The notes beneath the pieces are model-generated. The model did not search any database, had not been told where the DNA came from, and saw only the letters and a program-made list of their open reading frames with translations. A stretch of 64,000 bases of DNA from Sclerurus mexicanus (taxonomy: Eukaryota; Chordata; Aves; Passeriformes; Furnariidae). Below, one piece after another: positions 21,140 to 36,900 of this stretch (position 1 is its first letter; each line of letters starts with the position of its first letter). The position numbers were made by a program, and so were the translations under genes. The stretch spans positions 143,751 to 207,750 of the forward strand of contig VWZF01007239.1 in NCBI GenBank assembly GCA_013396755.1, written 5' to 3'.

Positions 21140-21960
21140 GTATTTTTTTTTTATATACAGAATACAGGAAAGTTTCTGTAAAGTCTAAAACGTTACAATT
21201 ACTATGTACAGTGGAACTAGCTGTTCTGCTGCGGGGAGGTGGCAGAGAAACAAAAGAGACAGACAGGTTACGACAAACGATCTGCTACAATAGACAATTT
21301 GAGGAACGTCATACCACATGTAGCACTGTACACAGCTTTAAAACATTGAAAAATGCCATCACTGATGTATTTACACAGAATCCAACACTTTTCCTTATCT
21401 GAAATAAAAAATAGGATGGACACCAGGAAAAGAACTCATTTCTCACTGCCCATAATACACAGTAGCTACTTGTAGTGCAACCATAGCAGGGAGGGATGGG
21501 AAAAAATAACTGTGGGAAGAAGAGCGCTTCTTTACATTAAATAAAACAATGATATTGTATAGATTTGCTGTATGAAAACTGTATTTCTCTTTTAATATAA
21601 AACTATTGTCACTGGCACAAAATAGAACAAGTTTCTGATTATTTTACAACTGCATGGGAACTACCTGTCAGAGAGAGTCCTTGAGTCAGACAGCGGTTGC
21701 CCCTCGCTCCGACACGTCCTGCTCTCACTGCAGTTTTCCTTTTAAAATGAAATGTATAGTACAAATATATGTGCAAATGCCCCTAAAACTTGAGCAAAAA
21801 AGAAAAATTAAAAAAAGTTAAACGTTCTTCATTTCATGCAAACGGCGTGTGAACAGTCTCTGGGCCGACACAGAAAAATCCCACCTCGGTTTGTACATTT
21901 TTGCATTGCAAGAGTCTGAGGGTGTTTTCCTTACTCCAAAAGCTCTCATCCTAAAAATTC
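21140..21960 (-). other. PHF12: PHF12 3' untranslated region
   Basis: AT-rich, non-repetitive sequence follows the PHF12 stop codon in the minus direction. No canonical AATAAA is seen on the minus strand; a TATAAA variant lies at 21155-21150, near the abrupt return to GC-rich sequence. The end point is therefore a guess. Confidence 0.55.
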
Positions 21961-24900
21961 CTAGGGAACTGAGTTGGACCGCAGCACGGGCACCTGGTGG
22001 GGTTTCAGAGAAAGCTTCTCCTCCAAGTCCATGTCTTGTACTAAGGCAGCGTCCCCCTTGGGCTGTTTGGTCGCAAATTCGGTGATGCTGAAAACGAACT
22101 GCAGGCAGCCCAGCTTGATGTAACTGCCGTGGTGGAGCAGGGCCGTGCCCTCCCAGCCAGCCCCGCTGCCCCCGATCAGACTGGAGCTGCTGGCTTTGCA
22201 GTTACACGGTTTGCGATGCTGCCCTTGTGCCTGTGAATTCATCACAGCAGCTTCTTCATGTGGCTCCTCTTCTTGTTTTCTGCTTTTATGTCGTTCTGAA
22301 AAAGAATAAAATTTAGGCAGGTCAGCAGCAGCTTGTTTTCATCAACAGGGTAAAATCCTTCAGCCATGAGGCATTTCAGTTTGCAGTGAGCAGCTGATCC
22401 GAGGGAAACAGGAATCTCCTCACAGTCCTGGAGAGTTAGAGGCATTTACATATCTATTTTGGCATCCCAAAAAAGGAAGCTGATCAGGTGGAGAACAGGA
22501 GTGAGCCACGTGGGGATGGGATGCCTGCAGCACAGCCCAGATCTTCTCTCAGCCTGGGAAGGGAGGATGTGCATGGGGAAACACCTCAGGGCTGCTCCAA
22601 AGGGCTGCTCGCCAGGACCTGGAGCTTGGTAACTCCAGCCCTGGAGGCTGGAGTGGTGTTAACAGCAGAGCAGAGAGCTCCCCAGGCCACAGAGGAAGGT
22701 CTTGTGTAACCCCAGCTGAGGCCTGTGGTGAGGCTCCCCTTTTTGTAAGGGGTGCACCAGCCACTGTGGAACAATGGGCACCAACAAGGAATCGATTTTT
22801 ACCCACTCCCATTCCCCTACAAAATCTCCCTGTGGCGGTACATGGGGCTGGCTCTGCCTTAACACTCACTTATCACACTCTGCACTTTGGCAACAATACT
22901 GCTGGGAGGAGTGGGTGTCATCTTCTCCGAGAAGTCACACGAATACAGGACATTGTCCACAGTCGTCCCATGCTCACTGTAGTTCAACAGCTCATAATGC
23001 TTCGTATTCTGAAAAAAAAGGGAAGAGTGGGGAATGAAGAGATTGAGTCATAGAATGGTTTGTGTTGGAAGTGACCTTAAAGTTCATCTTTTAGCCCTCT
23101 GCCATGGGCAGGGACACCTTCCACCAGCTCAGGTTGCTCCAAGCCCCATCCAACCTGGCCTTGGACACTTCCAAGGATGGGGCAGCCAGGGTTTCTCTGG
23201 GCAACCTGTGCCACGGCCTGCCCACCCTCACAGGGAAGAAGTTCTTCCTAAAATCCAATCTAAACCTCCCCTCTGTTAGTCAGAAGGGCTTCTGCCCATA
23301 CACGCTTTTTAAGCACTGAATCACAACCCCTATCTGGCACCTTAAATGAGAGCTGTTAAATATCCTCCAACTTGCATGGCTCACACTCACAGAACCACCA
23401 CCTTTTTCAGCTGCTTGGAAGAAGGGCCAAAGGGAAGTGGGTTTAACCTACTGCACTTGGACCAACACATCTTTTGGAAACAAGATATTCAAGCTGATGC
23501 TCACAAAGCGAGCACATCATTTTACAGGCACACCTGATGCAAACTTGGCCCAGCACCTGTGCCTAGCAGGAAGAGCTGTGCTTTGGAAAGCAGGCACAAG
23601 ATGGCAAACGGGATGCCACGTGCTGCAGCAGCCAGAGGATAGAGGCAGTCAGGGATTTCCAGGCCTCGTGCAGGCACTGAAATGCCAGCAGACATTACCA
23701 TGACACACCACGTTACACAAGCAGCGTCATGCTCAGCTGAGCTTGGCAGAGGATGTTGTGGAGTGGAGATTTCAGGTTAGCTCACAGGAATCATCTGAGA
23801 GCTGAAGACCTTATCGCCCAGGGACTACAGAGTTTTAATCAAGTTACAAAAACTCCCCATGCACAGGGGAGTAAGTTTAGAAGTAAGCTGCTAGACTGCA
23901 GGAGAACCAGCAAAGAGAACCCAGGGAAGGGCAATTCTCCCTCTCCAGAGTTACCACAGCAATAGAAAACCTGCCAGAGTGTGGAAGGTCAGTGCCTAGA
24001 GCCTGATTTAGGACTGACCACTGTATATGCTCATACACAGTTTTAGGGTCTGGATCCCATTACCGAGTGTGTTCTGTAGCTTGTAGTGCACTGGAGGAAT
24101 GGCTAAAGCTGGCTGTGGGTTAATCCTGGATCCTGCTCAGGAGCTGGTTGACAAATGGTGGTACGAAAGACTCAACCTTGCTTCAAAGTCCATTTCCAGG
24201 CTAAGAGACTTCTCCAGCAGTGCTGTTACTGGCAGGCCTGCTGGTCTGTTTACCTCAAGAACAAACTAATGTCTGGGTTGTAGTTAAGGAGAAACTGTAG
24301 GTTTCTGTTTATGCTGTGAGTTTCACCAGACTTCTAGCTAAATAAATAATTTATAGAGTAATACAGAGGGTAGGAACACTTTGCTCCTCCATCACACCTG
24401 AAAACAAGGCACTCATAGCAATTCCCTGATTTGTTACAACTGAGGTTCAATGTTGACATGTGAAGTTTAGCTTTTATTAACAACACATCTGGATCAAAAA
24501 GTGTCAGACCATTCCTATGACTTTTTCTCTCGTGCCACCAAGCAGTGACAGAGCTGACTTGTGGTCAGCCTTTGCCCACGGGCAGTTAGCTCAGAGAAAT
24601 CGTGCTGGCAGAGCTCTGTGCTTCAGAAAAGGGTTTGACAGAAAACGCTGACACAGCCTTGGCTGGAGTGAAACACACTGAGCCCCGGCTCTTACTTTGT
24701 AGTCCACAAAGGAGCACCACACAAAGACAGCCTCCTGCCTGCATCTCCAGCTCCCACTGCCATGCAAACCAAATAATAAAAATAATAATAAAAAAACCCA
24801 GGCAGGCACTCACCTCATCATAAAATATACAGGCATGTTTGCCAGACACATAGTTACAGTGACCATAGCTTGTAAGGCACACATCCATATCAGCTCCTGT

Positions 24901-27900
24901 CATGGGAGAGGACAAAACAGGCTCAGTTGCTTTGGAAAAAAAAAACCTGTCAGGCACCAGAGAACAACAGACAGAATTAAACGTCAATTAGCAAAACAAC
25001 AGGGGAGCAACTGCCTTTGTCCTGCTCTCAGGACTGCATGAATAATGCTTCGATAAGCCACCAAACAAAGTTTCAGTGGGGGAAGGGAGAGAGCAGCTAC
25101 ATGAAGGTTGAAGAGCATTTCACTGCTCCTGGGTCTACCCAGAGCACCAGAAGAATCTAAGCAGCAAGAAACAAAGCCTGCAAGCAAACCATAACTCTTC
25201 TCTCCATCAGTCAGGCATTGAATCTCCAGGACAGCTGTTCTAGTTTTGACACCAGGTTACAAAGGTGCCACTCCATGCAGGTTCAAGCAGAGGGGGGATT
25301 TCCACATTTCTCGGTAGAGCAGAATCCCAGTACATGTGGCCAGGGTGAGCCTGTTTCCTTTGACACCCATTTGGCAAACACCTTAGGGAGGGCCAGGCAG
25401 AACCACCTTGATTCTGAAACTCAGAGCAGGAAAAAGCTACTCACCTGTCCCAATGTAGAGGGTTCGATAGCACATATTGACTGCACCCCCCAAGCCCATC
25501 AGAGGATAGAACACCGCCCGGGCTTGCACTTCCTTTCTTTGCGCTGCAAGATAAAAAGAAATTACTTGAACAATGTTATCAGCTGGGAAAGCTGCTTGAC
25601 CCCAGTGTCCCCAGCCCAGAAAGCACAGATCCTAAGGAGGATGCAGTCAGCTTTGGCCTGAACTCCAATTCCCAACCCTGTAGGAATGTCGGTGCATTAA
25701 ACATCTTTGCCAGTGAGAGAAAACTGCTCTGTCCAATAACCCACAGAAGCCATGCAAATGGGGAGCACTAACACTGAGTGTGCACAATGGAGCCATGCTG
25801 AGGAGCACACAAGCCTCCTACCACTGGCTTCTTGCTTAAGCTCTTCCACTCTGGGTAATCAAAGTGCTCAGATTTTCCTGTCAAAAGTGCCACTTAAAAA
25901 AAATTGGTGCTGGTGAACACCACCAATTTAACAACTGTGATTTCACTTTTAGTGAAGCTGCAGGAAAAACACATGGACTGAAACGGGACTTGGCCAGGGA
26001 CCAACCCAGGTCCCAGGACGGGATGATTTACTGAGTAGACTCCTTTACTCTCAGGTTGGTCCCTATGGCTCACTGGACAACAGCTGGTCCAGAGCTGAGC
26101 CCCCCAGAGCAACTCCAAGTTCAAATCACACACTCTCATGCCCATGTTAACTGGACAGAAAATCTTCTGTGGAATAGATATTGAACTCCAGTGGGCCACA
26201 CATGCCTAGGCAGGATTTCAGCACTGTCTTTTGGAGGTAAACCCCTCATACACTGAGTTGAGGCCTCTCCTGACACCACATCTGCAGGACAGTGTTACAG
26301 CAAGAGCGTGAAATTAAAGAACAGAACACGAGGATTATGAAAGACTGTTTGCAGAGGCACCTACGTCAAGAACAGTGGCCACACCGAGTGGCATCTCTGG
26401 TTCAGCTCCACCTCTGCCCAGCTGCCCTGCACAAGTCCTTTCAGCTGTCTGGCTCTGCAGGGATCACTAAAGGCTTTGGGTATAACATTTCATCAGCAAT
26501 GCTAAACAGTCAGTTGGATGCATCAGTTCCTGCCCAAAAAGGGTGATGGGTTAACACAGCACCAATCTGCCTTGAGAAAGGCAGACTGCTGGAAGAATTC
26601 CAGACCAGGAAGGCAGCTCATACCACAGCCTGCTGCTGTGTCCTACAGCAGATCACAAGAAGATTGACAAGCATTCAGGGAATGCTGTGAAGCTACAGCA
26701 GGCAAGCACAGAGCTTCAGAAAAAGATTACTGAGTGACTTCCAAAGATCTTATCTGGGATATCTACCCCCAGGCATAGCAGAGTGGGAGCAGAGAACTGC
26801 TTCCACAACAAGGCTGTCCACTTTGTGCTTGAAAGCAGATTAAACTGACCAGCTGCATGCAGAGGAACACAAATCCACGTTTGCCCTGCAGCTTTAGGTG
26901 ACAGCAGTGATCCTAAACAAAGCCAAAGCTGAACTCGGGAATCTGGAGATCTCCAACAGACCTACAATTTGTTTCCCATTATTTGCATTAGTCATATTTA
27001 GTGGTTTCAGCTTGATGGTGACATTATTCTGAACGGGCAATGACAATGTCACACATATTCTGTGCCCCAGTTCCTCCCGTTCTTGTGCTTGTCTTACAAG
27101 CCCATCTCAAAGGTGAGGATAATAAAACCCCACCAAGCACCTGAGCTGAACCTTCCTATCTCTTGATAATTCTAAGATGAATTAAAACCCAACTTCACTA
27201 AAGATTTCCAACAGAAAATCTGAAGCTACTGAAAGTATTTCCATTGCTGGAACTTGCAAACTATTAAGGAGAGGAACTCGAAGGAGTTTCTGGCCAGCGG
27301 ATATCATCCAGAGAGGCAACAAAAGTGAAAGGCAGCATCGGACAGATACCAGAAGAAGAGGGAAATCTCCTTCAAGGAATAGGCAAGGGAGTGTCAAAAA
27401 GCTATGGCTCAACACAACCCCACTATTCTAGGGCTGCTCTTACCTTCAATGTGGTTTCCCACAGGAGATTGCTGATGGGAATTGACACTGCTCGCTAGAG
27501 ACTGAGCTTTGGGAGGAAAGAGCTGATGTATTCTCTGCAAGGCCAGAAACTTGATCAGCTGCTCATCCAGCATATTTATCTCAATCTCTGTTAATAAACA
27601 AAAAGCAATTAGTAAGTTATTCATGGAAAGGGTGCAATTTGAACTGCACTGGATTTATCTTTTAAACTTGCCATTTGCTTCAACAGCAAAGACTTGACCA
27701 ATTCTGCAATATCAAGACTCTTACACACAGCTGAGTTGTTACTTCATATATCTCCTGTAAGCAGAGCATGAGGAAAGTCCAGCCACAGCTGGAGAGCTAC
27801 AACTGAGGGACCAAGCAGAAGTTTGAGGGAACAAGGACTGATATAAATTGAAAATCTGCTATTTTGGCCCAGAATCAACAAGTCTGCAGAGGTGGCCATT

Positions 27901-30900
27901 GCATCCCTCTGGGCAGCATGTTGGGTCCTTCCTGTGTAGCCCTGTTACCCGGTTAGAAAGTCCAGCCCTGCATCACAGAGAGCTGCAAGCACCTTTGAAG
28001 CTGCTACAGGTTCATGCTCGAGTCACCCACTCATGGCAGGGTCAACTAAACCAAACAGGGCAATGCAGACAATATTATTAATGAACTTTAAAGCAGATCT
28101 GCTGGTAGCTCTGAAGTATTTATAAATATAAAGTCCTACAGAGGTCTGCTTTCTTGCAGCAAGGAGGCTGAGTAACCTCTTCTTCCAAGAGCTTTCTCCA
28201 CATTAACGACAGTTAAAATGGCAAGGAGTGGAGGAAGAGCTGCAACAGCCTTTCCCAATAGCAGAGAGGGCAGCCTGGGCAGTTGGGGTTCACCCAAGAA
28301 AAGAGTGGCATGCTGGCAGTGCCAGAAAGGATGCTCTTCAGATGGAGAAGTCATCTCTGGCAACAGCCTCACTGTGCTACTGATGATTGCTGCTCAGCAA
28401 TCTCCTTCTGAAGGCACTTCACTAGCATTTGGCATCTCTTGCCAAATGCAACAAAAGGAAATAAAACCCAGGCCAGTCTAGGAGACTGACAGAAGCAGAA
28501 ATAAATCAAAAATTAACAGACCCATTAGAGCATCACCACTGAGGTGACTGCTCCGCTACAAGATCTATTGCTGCTGGACTTAAGGTTGCTGGGAACAGCT
28601 CTAGACTGCAGCAAGCACCATAACATGGCAGGGCTGCAGGTTCCTGCATGTGAGTTCTACCTGGAAAGCAGCCCAGATGTGATCCTTCCCCAGAAAAGCT
28701 TCAGGCAGAAACACTTCATTGGCCTTGCTGCCTTGGCAACACTAAGAGCAGGGAAGCATGTGACATTTTTAAGGTAATGTATACCCAGCCCCTCCCTCAC
28801 CTGACTGCAACCCTTTCTCTCCGTAACTTTTCCTCAAGCAGGGAATGCTTTAGGGAAGCAAACACGCCGGCTAGCAGGGACTGATAATGAATTACATACT
28901 CACCGCCATCCATAAAGGCTTTCAGGGAAGTGGTGAAGTCCAACATAGCTGCGGAGTTCGACGTGAGCGATGAGGGTAACGCGCTTCCTATGGATAAGGT
29001 GCTGGGACTGACCTTACCATCTACAGGGAGAGACAGCGTAGAGAAGATGTGTCACTGTGACGTTCGCCAGACATGGCCCTGGCCCTTGGGCTGCCCTCGG
29101 CTGCCAAGCCGCTCGGAATGACTCATTTTGCTCAGAGTCATGCTTTGAAAAAGGCCTGGAGTAGCAGCCAGGAGCTTTCTTCTGCTCGCAGAAGGGCTTG
29201 TGTGTGCCTCCAACACAGAGCCAACTTCAGCTTCTGCCTCAGCTCCAACTGCTGGAGGAATTCTAGGCCTATACTCTTAAGCTCCTACTCCCTGTGATGT
29301 CCTACAGACACTGGGAAGATGAGCAGCAGCTCCCCAGGAGCTTGAAGAACTTATTAAACCTGAGACATTTGCCAAGCAGTTTGTTTAGGTGTGTACATAC
29401 GTACAAAATAGAACTGCCCTACTTTCATTTCTACACTATTGTAAAGTCTGGGGTGCACATCACTGTCCAGAAGGAACATGACAGTTGTACGCAGATTTTA
29501 TTATTTACAGAATAAAATATTCCTGCTTTGGCAGTGGTCACGCAGCTGAAAGAAGCAATGGCAAACACCAGGAAACAAAATCCCTTTAATGTGTTGTTGA
29601 CACCCAATCTTCTTGACTTGGTTTGCTTATAACTACTATAAATGTGGAATTTGTGGCATAAAAATGCAGGAGCAATTTGTATTTTTGTACTCAAGATTTG
29701 CACAATGTAATTTTTGCTATAAATTATATATATGCATCGTGTTAGATGGAAAACCTAAATATCTACACCTTTCCCTAAAGACACCGTACCAAATAATGAT
29801 TTAATCTGCATTTTGTAGAACGCAAGCTTTGCACCAAAGACAATTATTTAATATCTTAAGTAACTGCAAAATTCTGTAGGGTTTGCAGCACCCTTCAAAC
29901 CACAAAGAAGAAGTTATCCATAATATGGTCTCATTTACTCTACTTCTCCCAGCCTTGCATTTCTAAGCAGGGCCTGGTCAAATCAGCAGCCTCAGAGCAA
30001 CCAAGTTCATTCAGCAATAAACCAGGAGGCCAAGTACCCTGGGGACTGCCTGCAAACATGAAGCAAAGCTCAGAAGTTACTTTACTTATTGAGGAATTTC
30101 AGAAAGAATTACAAGATGTGTTGCCTCTGTTGCTTTGCAACCACCAGACCTGAGCCACTCCACACAGGCCTGACACTGAGCAGCTTGGAACTGCATGAGA
30201 AGTGACAGACAGCTCTATTGCCTCTCTTGCAGGTCTTTCAATGACTTTTTCCACCCAACATGCACAGAGGGTTTGCTAGTTTGAGTGTTGAGCTGGTGTG
30301 GGGAAAGGGGAGAGGAGGAGAATGCTGTAAATGAAAGCTTATTCTAGCAAAATGTGAGCTATGGGCAATTACTCCGACTTCAACATCCATCAATATCTTT
30401 GACTTGCTACACTGAAAAATGGGTATACGCTCTTTATTACACACCTTGCTACTATTTAGCAAGCTTTTTGGGTAGGACTCAGAATCTCTGGCATATCCAA
30501 GTGTGTGACTATCCTGTATCAGACCAACAGATCCTAGGCAGACTACAGCTTTCCAAGCCTGCATTTCATCCAGGCTGTGCAGCTGAAGACTGCACCCACA
30601 CCTGTACTAAGGGGGACGATCACTGCCTGAACAGTTACTCTGGATCAGATGCCAGAGAACTGCTCTTGTGAGAAGGACTGACTACCTTGCAATCCAAGTG
30701 GCCATTTGAAACAAATCAGTAGTTTTACAGCAGCACTGGGGTTTTAAAGCAGCCATTGTTGAAACACTGAGGCAGCAGCCAAATGATTTAAAACTATTGT
30801 TACTTTCCAGAATTAAACTGACCTACTACCCTGCTCCTCAGGACAGTTCCCCTCTCAGGTATATGCAGCCAGCAAAAATACATCCTGTGCCTCCCACAAA

Positions 30901-33900
30901 GGGACCTAAGACAGAAGAGACTAAAGAAGCTTTTCCTGGCCCTCCACAGAAAGCTTGATTCCCAGTTAAATGAGGGCACACTGCTATAGCCTTGAGGTTC
31001 TGAATGAGGTTTAGCCTGAACATCTCTCAGCCCCGGGGCCAAGGTCAGAGGTTCAGCACATACCTGAAGGTGGTGCTGGTGAACAGAATCTGTTTGTGGA
31101 CCCAACAGCAGAGATGCCATCTCCTGCAGCCTGGGGAGGGGTGAGAGCCCGGGTGGCGGTGAGCGGGGAGCCCCCAGCCCGCAGCTCTGCCGTCAGCGGT
31201 GGCCCGATCTGCGTCTGCACATTCTTCCTTTGCAAAGTGCTGGTGGTCTCCAGGCTGGCACAGGAGCTCGATATGGACGTAGGCAAACTTGTGACCGGCG
31301 CAGAACCCCTTTGTGCACAAGAAACGGGTCCTGCTACGTTCTCCGTTTTGACGACGGTTCCGATGGTGTGATTCAGAAGTCCACAACTCGCTGGGGGCGT
31401 GAGGGGCCGAGGCCACGTTTGCCGATGAGACAAAACAGGTATTGTGTTCCCAGATCCCATTAGCCTCTGGGAGTCAGTCAACTGTGCTGAAGATTCAGTC
31501 GAAACACCATAGAAATGAGGCCCGTTCACTTTAATGTCAGAGGCTGTCGGCCCATTTGAAGTCCCGCAAGAAGACACCTTCTTGGATTTATCTATACAAG
31601 AGCTGCAGTTGACATCTTCCTGTGACAAAGTCTGCTGGGATTGCGAGGAGCTCAAGGAATTCTGGGTGGTAATCCCTGAGGTGCAGGATGACATGGAATA
31701 GAGGGAAGGTGTGGGTGCCTTGTCAGCTGCCTGGTAAGGGTTGGCGAGTGAGCCGTCTGCCACAATAACAGGCTTAATATCAGCCTTCTCTGTTTGTTCA
31801 GAGTCCCAAAGTGAAGTCATCTGCTTAGCAGATAAATGTTTCAATATGCTGCACTGGAGCGCAACAACACTACAGAGCCACTGGAAGGAAGAGAAAAGTG
31901 CAGGTTAGCTCAGGAGGCAGCAGTGCTCCAAACCTTAACAGTTATTCCATCGTTCACCCAGCTCAAGGAAATCCAGCTGCCTTGCTGTGCTCTGACTGCT
32001 CAGATGCAGCCTGGAACTGCTGTAGTGCTCACCTACACTCAAGAGAAAGTTTTGTCCAGAGGTACAAAAGTGCAATCAAAATAACATACTGTTTATCTCT
32101 GTGCTGGGGACAGGACAGAGAGGGGCTGAGATTGAAGGAGGGAGAGGGCAGCAGACACGCTTCCTCACTCACAAACTCCTCCTTCTCTTCACCTGTTAAG
32201 TGCTGCAGCTCTTCAGCTCATATAAAACACATCTTTCACTAACTTGGGCTTCTATCCAAACACAATCCTTCAATTTATTCTGTAGCACGCTGGAAAGAAA
32301 TGCTGCTCAACCTCAGGTATAGGGAGTGACCTGCCAAAGCTGGGGTGAGAGCATCTTTCCTTTTACACAAGGTGGAGGAAGAGCAAAAGATTTATTCAAC
32401 GTTTTAAGCTCCGCAATGGATGTGCACCTGCCACACAGAGGAACTCTGTGTAACAGAAGGACTTCATCGCTGACTGCAATGCAACATGCTTTCACACTGT
32501 GGAATCTGGCCAGAAGTTTCATACAAGATTTAAACACTAACTTGACCTTGATTTACATGTCCAATTCTATCCCCAATAAAAAGCAGCCCAGAAACATGAT
32601 ATTAACATATAAATAAATGTGTCAGAGACAGTCATACACAATCAAAGTGGAAAGCATTTCCCTTCAGCAAGGAAATAAAGATTAGATTTAGACAGAAAAA
32701 CCCTTGACTCCACTCCTAAGGACAGAAGACTTCCCTGAAGTGTCAAATGAGGAGTTTTACATCTCACCTGGAAAGCCAAAGTGAAGTTTTAATGGGCAAG
32801 GGTGTCAGAGAGAAGACAAGCTATCACCTTCAGACATGAGTTTGAGATTGGTTTCCTAGACAACTGCTCCATCATGACTGAAATGGAAGAGGATCTTTGT
32901 ACCAAAGCAACTACAAACACAGAGTCCAAGCATTTGACTTCATTTACCTCCTGTTGTTCTGTCTGGCTGGCTAAGTGCTCAGTGTTCAAAAGGTGCTTCT
33001 GCAAGGGTTCCTCAGGGACCCCGTTACAGATCAGCTCGCCATCTCGAATTGCTGCAGGCGCAAGTAACGGGGGTGGAAGCCGGTACTGGGACTTTATAGC
33101 ATCAGGAACCTACGTTGCAGAGAAAGAAGATCACACATGAGAACAATTACTCAGGAATGACTACTTAAACAAAGTGCCTGATCAGCACTAAGCTTCGTGT
33201 TTGCTGCTTTCTCACCCAAAGGAACCCTGCAGACAGTACATTAGAAGTACTAAGGACTGAGTACTTTAAATTGATGTAGCCATGCTGAAATTAATAGGCT
33301 TTATTCCCTTAGGTCAGTCATGGCTATAGTACAACATGGTGACTACAGCATAAGAGAAGTCATGCAAAAAAACCCCAAAGTAGTAAGAAGGGAAGCTTGT
33401 ATGGCAGTTTTCAGGCACACTGGCAGCAAACACAGCAGCCCTGAATCCAACTGTAGGGCCTCCTTCGGAAAGTTTTGTGTTGTACCTTCTATGCTTGTGC
33501 TAGATTTAAAGGCTTTCTTGTAATAGTCGAGCCTTACTGTTGAAGGAAAAAGAGCTTCTCAAATCCTAAAGGTAGTGAAAAGTAACTGCTGACTCTCAGA
33601 CCTCAAAAAAACACATTCATTCGAACCCCACCCTCTTCTTCCTTCCCCAAGGGGCTATCCCTAAGGGGTGTGCTGGTTTCCCTTCCAAACCAGAATATAT
33701 ACACAGGGACTTGCACCAGAACTACTTGTTTACACGTACCTTCAAACCTTTTCTCTTCACTGACTGAAGAACTCTGCGATTCGGAGGATGTTTCTTATGG
33801 ATTCGGTTTAAGAAATCCACTTTGACAACGTGCTGAGATATGGTGTCCTGGAACCGGTCAAACACTCGGCACCGATTACTCAGGGTCAAGTTCTTCTGGT

Positions 33901-36900
33901 TCAGCTGGGTGATCAGACAATGCCACAGGAGTTAGAGATCTGCAGGTCACTCTAATGTACCCTAAGACTTCCATAACTCCTCATAGCACTGGCAGCACAG
34001 TACCAGCTCAGCTTTAGACTATTTGTTTCCTGCAGCACTAAAGATTTCTGTTAAAGGGCACGTTGCTGGAGATGAATACAAAAGCATTTAGAGGCCGACT
34101 AAGCAGCATCAATGCTCTCAGAAGCAGTTTGTCTGGGCACAAGCCCTTTGTGTCAGCACCCTGTTTCCTGACTATTTAAGTCTCAAATACACTGCTTTTC
34201 CACAAATGAAAACTCCCCCTTGGAATGAAAGTTTTTTGGGTTAAGCATGCAAAGAATTACTTCCCTTATTTGTAGCACTGTGCTGCTTTGTATCCCAGTT
34301 CTGAAAGCTCACCTAGATCTTAAGAGTCCAGTCAAAAACTAAACAAGCTGTCAGTGAGCCACAACCTGAGCTGTCAGCTTCACTTACAGGAGTTCCCTTA
34401 TCTTTATATCTTATTGCAGAGAACAGCATCATATTCCTTTGGAGAGTGTGTTGCTTGCAGCAGGAGCTTTACAAGCATTACAAGGAGCAATAAGAGCTCA
34501 GAAGCTATTTTACATTTGTTGTATTTTGTCCTTTAATGGACCTGTCAGGTTCTACTCCAGCATCCAGTTACCATACTGCAATCACAGTCCTGCTTACCAC
34601 CACGTGTTCTATGTGATTTGGGCACATCCATCTACCCAGAGGCATGGCAGTAAGCGGTGGCTCCAGACAATCCATGTGGAACAGGAGTGGGCAATAATCA
34701 CACTGGATTAGAGGTGCCACTCTGCAACTCCTGCAAAGAGAGAGCCAAATCTTACACCCCATACAGAATATAAACAGAACATTCCAGCAAGCCTGCCTAA
34801 CAACTTCAGTTTATCTTTCCCCACCAATTACCCTACACTGCTGCTTGCACCAAAACTTAGGATCCCGACTTGTAACTTGATTTATATGGACCTTCTGCAA
34901 GACCAACTCAAGGCAAAAGCATTCATTTAGAGCAAAATTCCGAGATCAAAAGAAAAGCTCAGGTTTAGGTTAGTACAAGTTTCCTCAGAGGAATCAAGTG
35001 TGAAGTTGGGACATGCACTTCAACAAGATGTTCTCAGAACAAGTCTCAAACTCCAGAAAGCTACTACATCCAAATCCCCAGGCTTTAAAGAAGTCTGTGC
35101 TCTATGACAAAGTTCTCAGCTGTTTGCCACAAAAGCCCACCTGAGTCTCCATCCCACGTCAAGAAACTCACTATAACTGACTCCCTGAAATAAAGGTTTC
35201 ATTTTCACTGACATTTTGAATTGGGACTGATCCGTGCATTTTTTTTATGCAGCTATAAAAGCCATCAGTATTTTGTACTGGTTTTCAGATTTACAATTTC
35301 AGCACAATATTCCTATTTGCCTTGGGCTTATAAATCTCTCAGTAGGTTTCTATTTCCTAAAGGTCACCTCCTCACATACTTCCTTCATGAACCATAAACA
35401 AACATCTCCATTTACTAAACCACCATCACTTTAGAATTTTTTCTTAACAGAAAAATACTGAAGACAAAACGGTTCAATCTTGTCAGTCTTCAGGCTACAC
35501 TTCAAAACATGCAGGGCTGCAGAAGCCACACCTACACCTGACGTGGTTAAACACCTGTTATTTAGCAAAGATGATTATTCCCCCATTTGTTTAGAGGATT
35601 GTTAGCAAGTAATGGAGGAGAACAGAAAAGGGGACAGGTCATCTACTTTATTCAGCAGGAACTTTGCTCTTGTGAAGGCTGGAGCTACACTGGACAGCTT
35701 CCCTGGAAGAGTCAAGTACCTGTTGCATGTGAAGCAGACTTTCACCGGCAAGGGAACCAAACCATTGTGGTCTAATTCGTGTTGTGCTTTCTTGACATTC
35801 TTTCCTGTGGTTTCTTCCTTTCTTCTCCTCTTACTAGTACCTGAAAGCAAATTTTAAAAGGCTTTGGGTTATCCACATAGCAGAGATTTGCTTTCTGGTA
35901 GATACACATAATAATCTTGGGCAGAGGCAAACAGAAAAGGCAAAGATTGTCACTTAAGGAACCTTTATCAACGACTAAATCTAGCTTTAAGTGACAGAGA
36001 CTGTCTTTAAAGACAGGTATATTTTATACTCAATCATTTCAGGGACATTCTATATGCTTGATCACTACTTTGCTACTGTATTATTGTCTTGTAAATTAAG
36101 TATTTTGACAATCAGAAATTTTTTTCCCAGATTGATGACCTAGACAAAGGTGACAGCAACAAGCATCTGTCACAAGTGCTGATGGTGGTGGAGGCATTTA
36201 CTGTTGGACAGATGGAGGAGAGCCAGAGGTACTTCTGTACCCTCTGCTTTCACCAGCGAGCATCACTGAAGCCACAATTACCACAGAGTCGAGGGAACTG
36301 AGGCAAGATAGCAGCAGGATACAACTGCAGGCATCTTCACCAACACTAGACAAGCCATTGCTCACCTGGAAGTGCTGTGGTGCAGGTCAGTTCGTTCGGC
36401 AACTGGAACTGCGTTGGGTTCCTTTCCATGGCAGCAGCAATAAGAAGCTCAAAGGGTCGCTTCAGCTGGGGCTGCCCACAGTCCATTTCTGCAATGGCAG
36501 AGTCATCATCCACGTCAATTATGTCCTCATCGACATCATTCTGTTCTGAGTTGGGGGTCTCGGTGCTGGCATTGGATGTGGGAGTGCCAGGCCGGCTTGC
36601 TCTCCTTTCCAAGATCCTGGCATGCGCATTAGCCCTGATGCTGCTGCTAGACCTGTCCAACAGGTCTGCGTCACTGGTGGGGGAGGTGGTCCTTTTCCCA
36701 GATTTGTCCACCAATCCATTTACCTGCCCCAGCTCTTTCTTCTGCTCTCGCTTCTGCACGACATGAATAGGCAGGCTTATCATGGAGGCCACAACAAAGC
36801 ACATCAACCTTGACAAATATGTGATTGAAGACAAACAGCATCTGAAAACGCTGAAGCTACGCACTACAACTGAAGTCATTAAAGCTTTGACCGAGCAAGA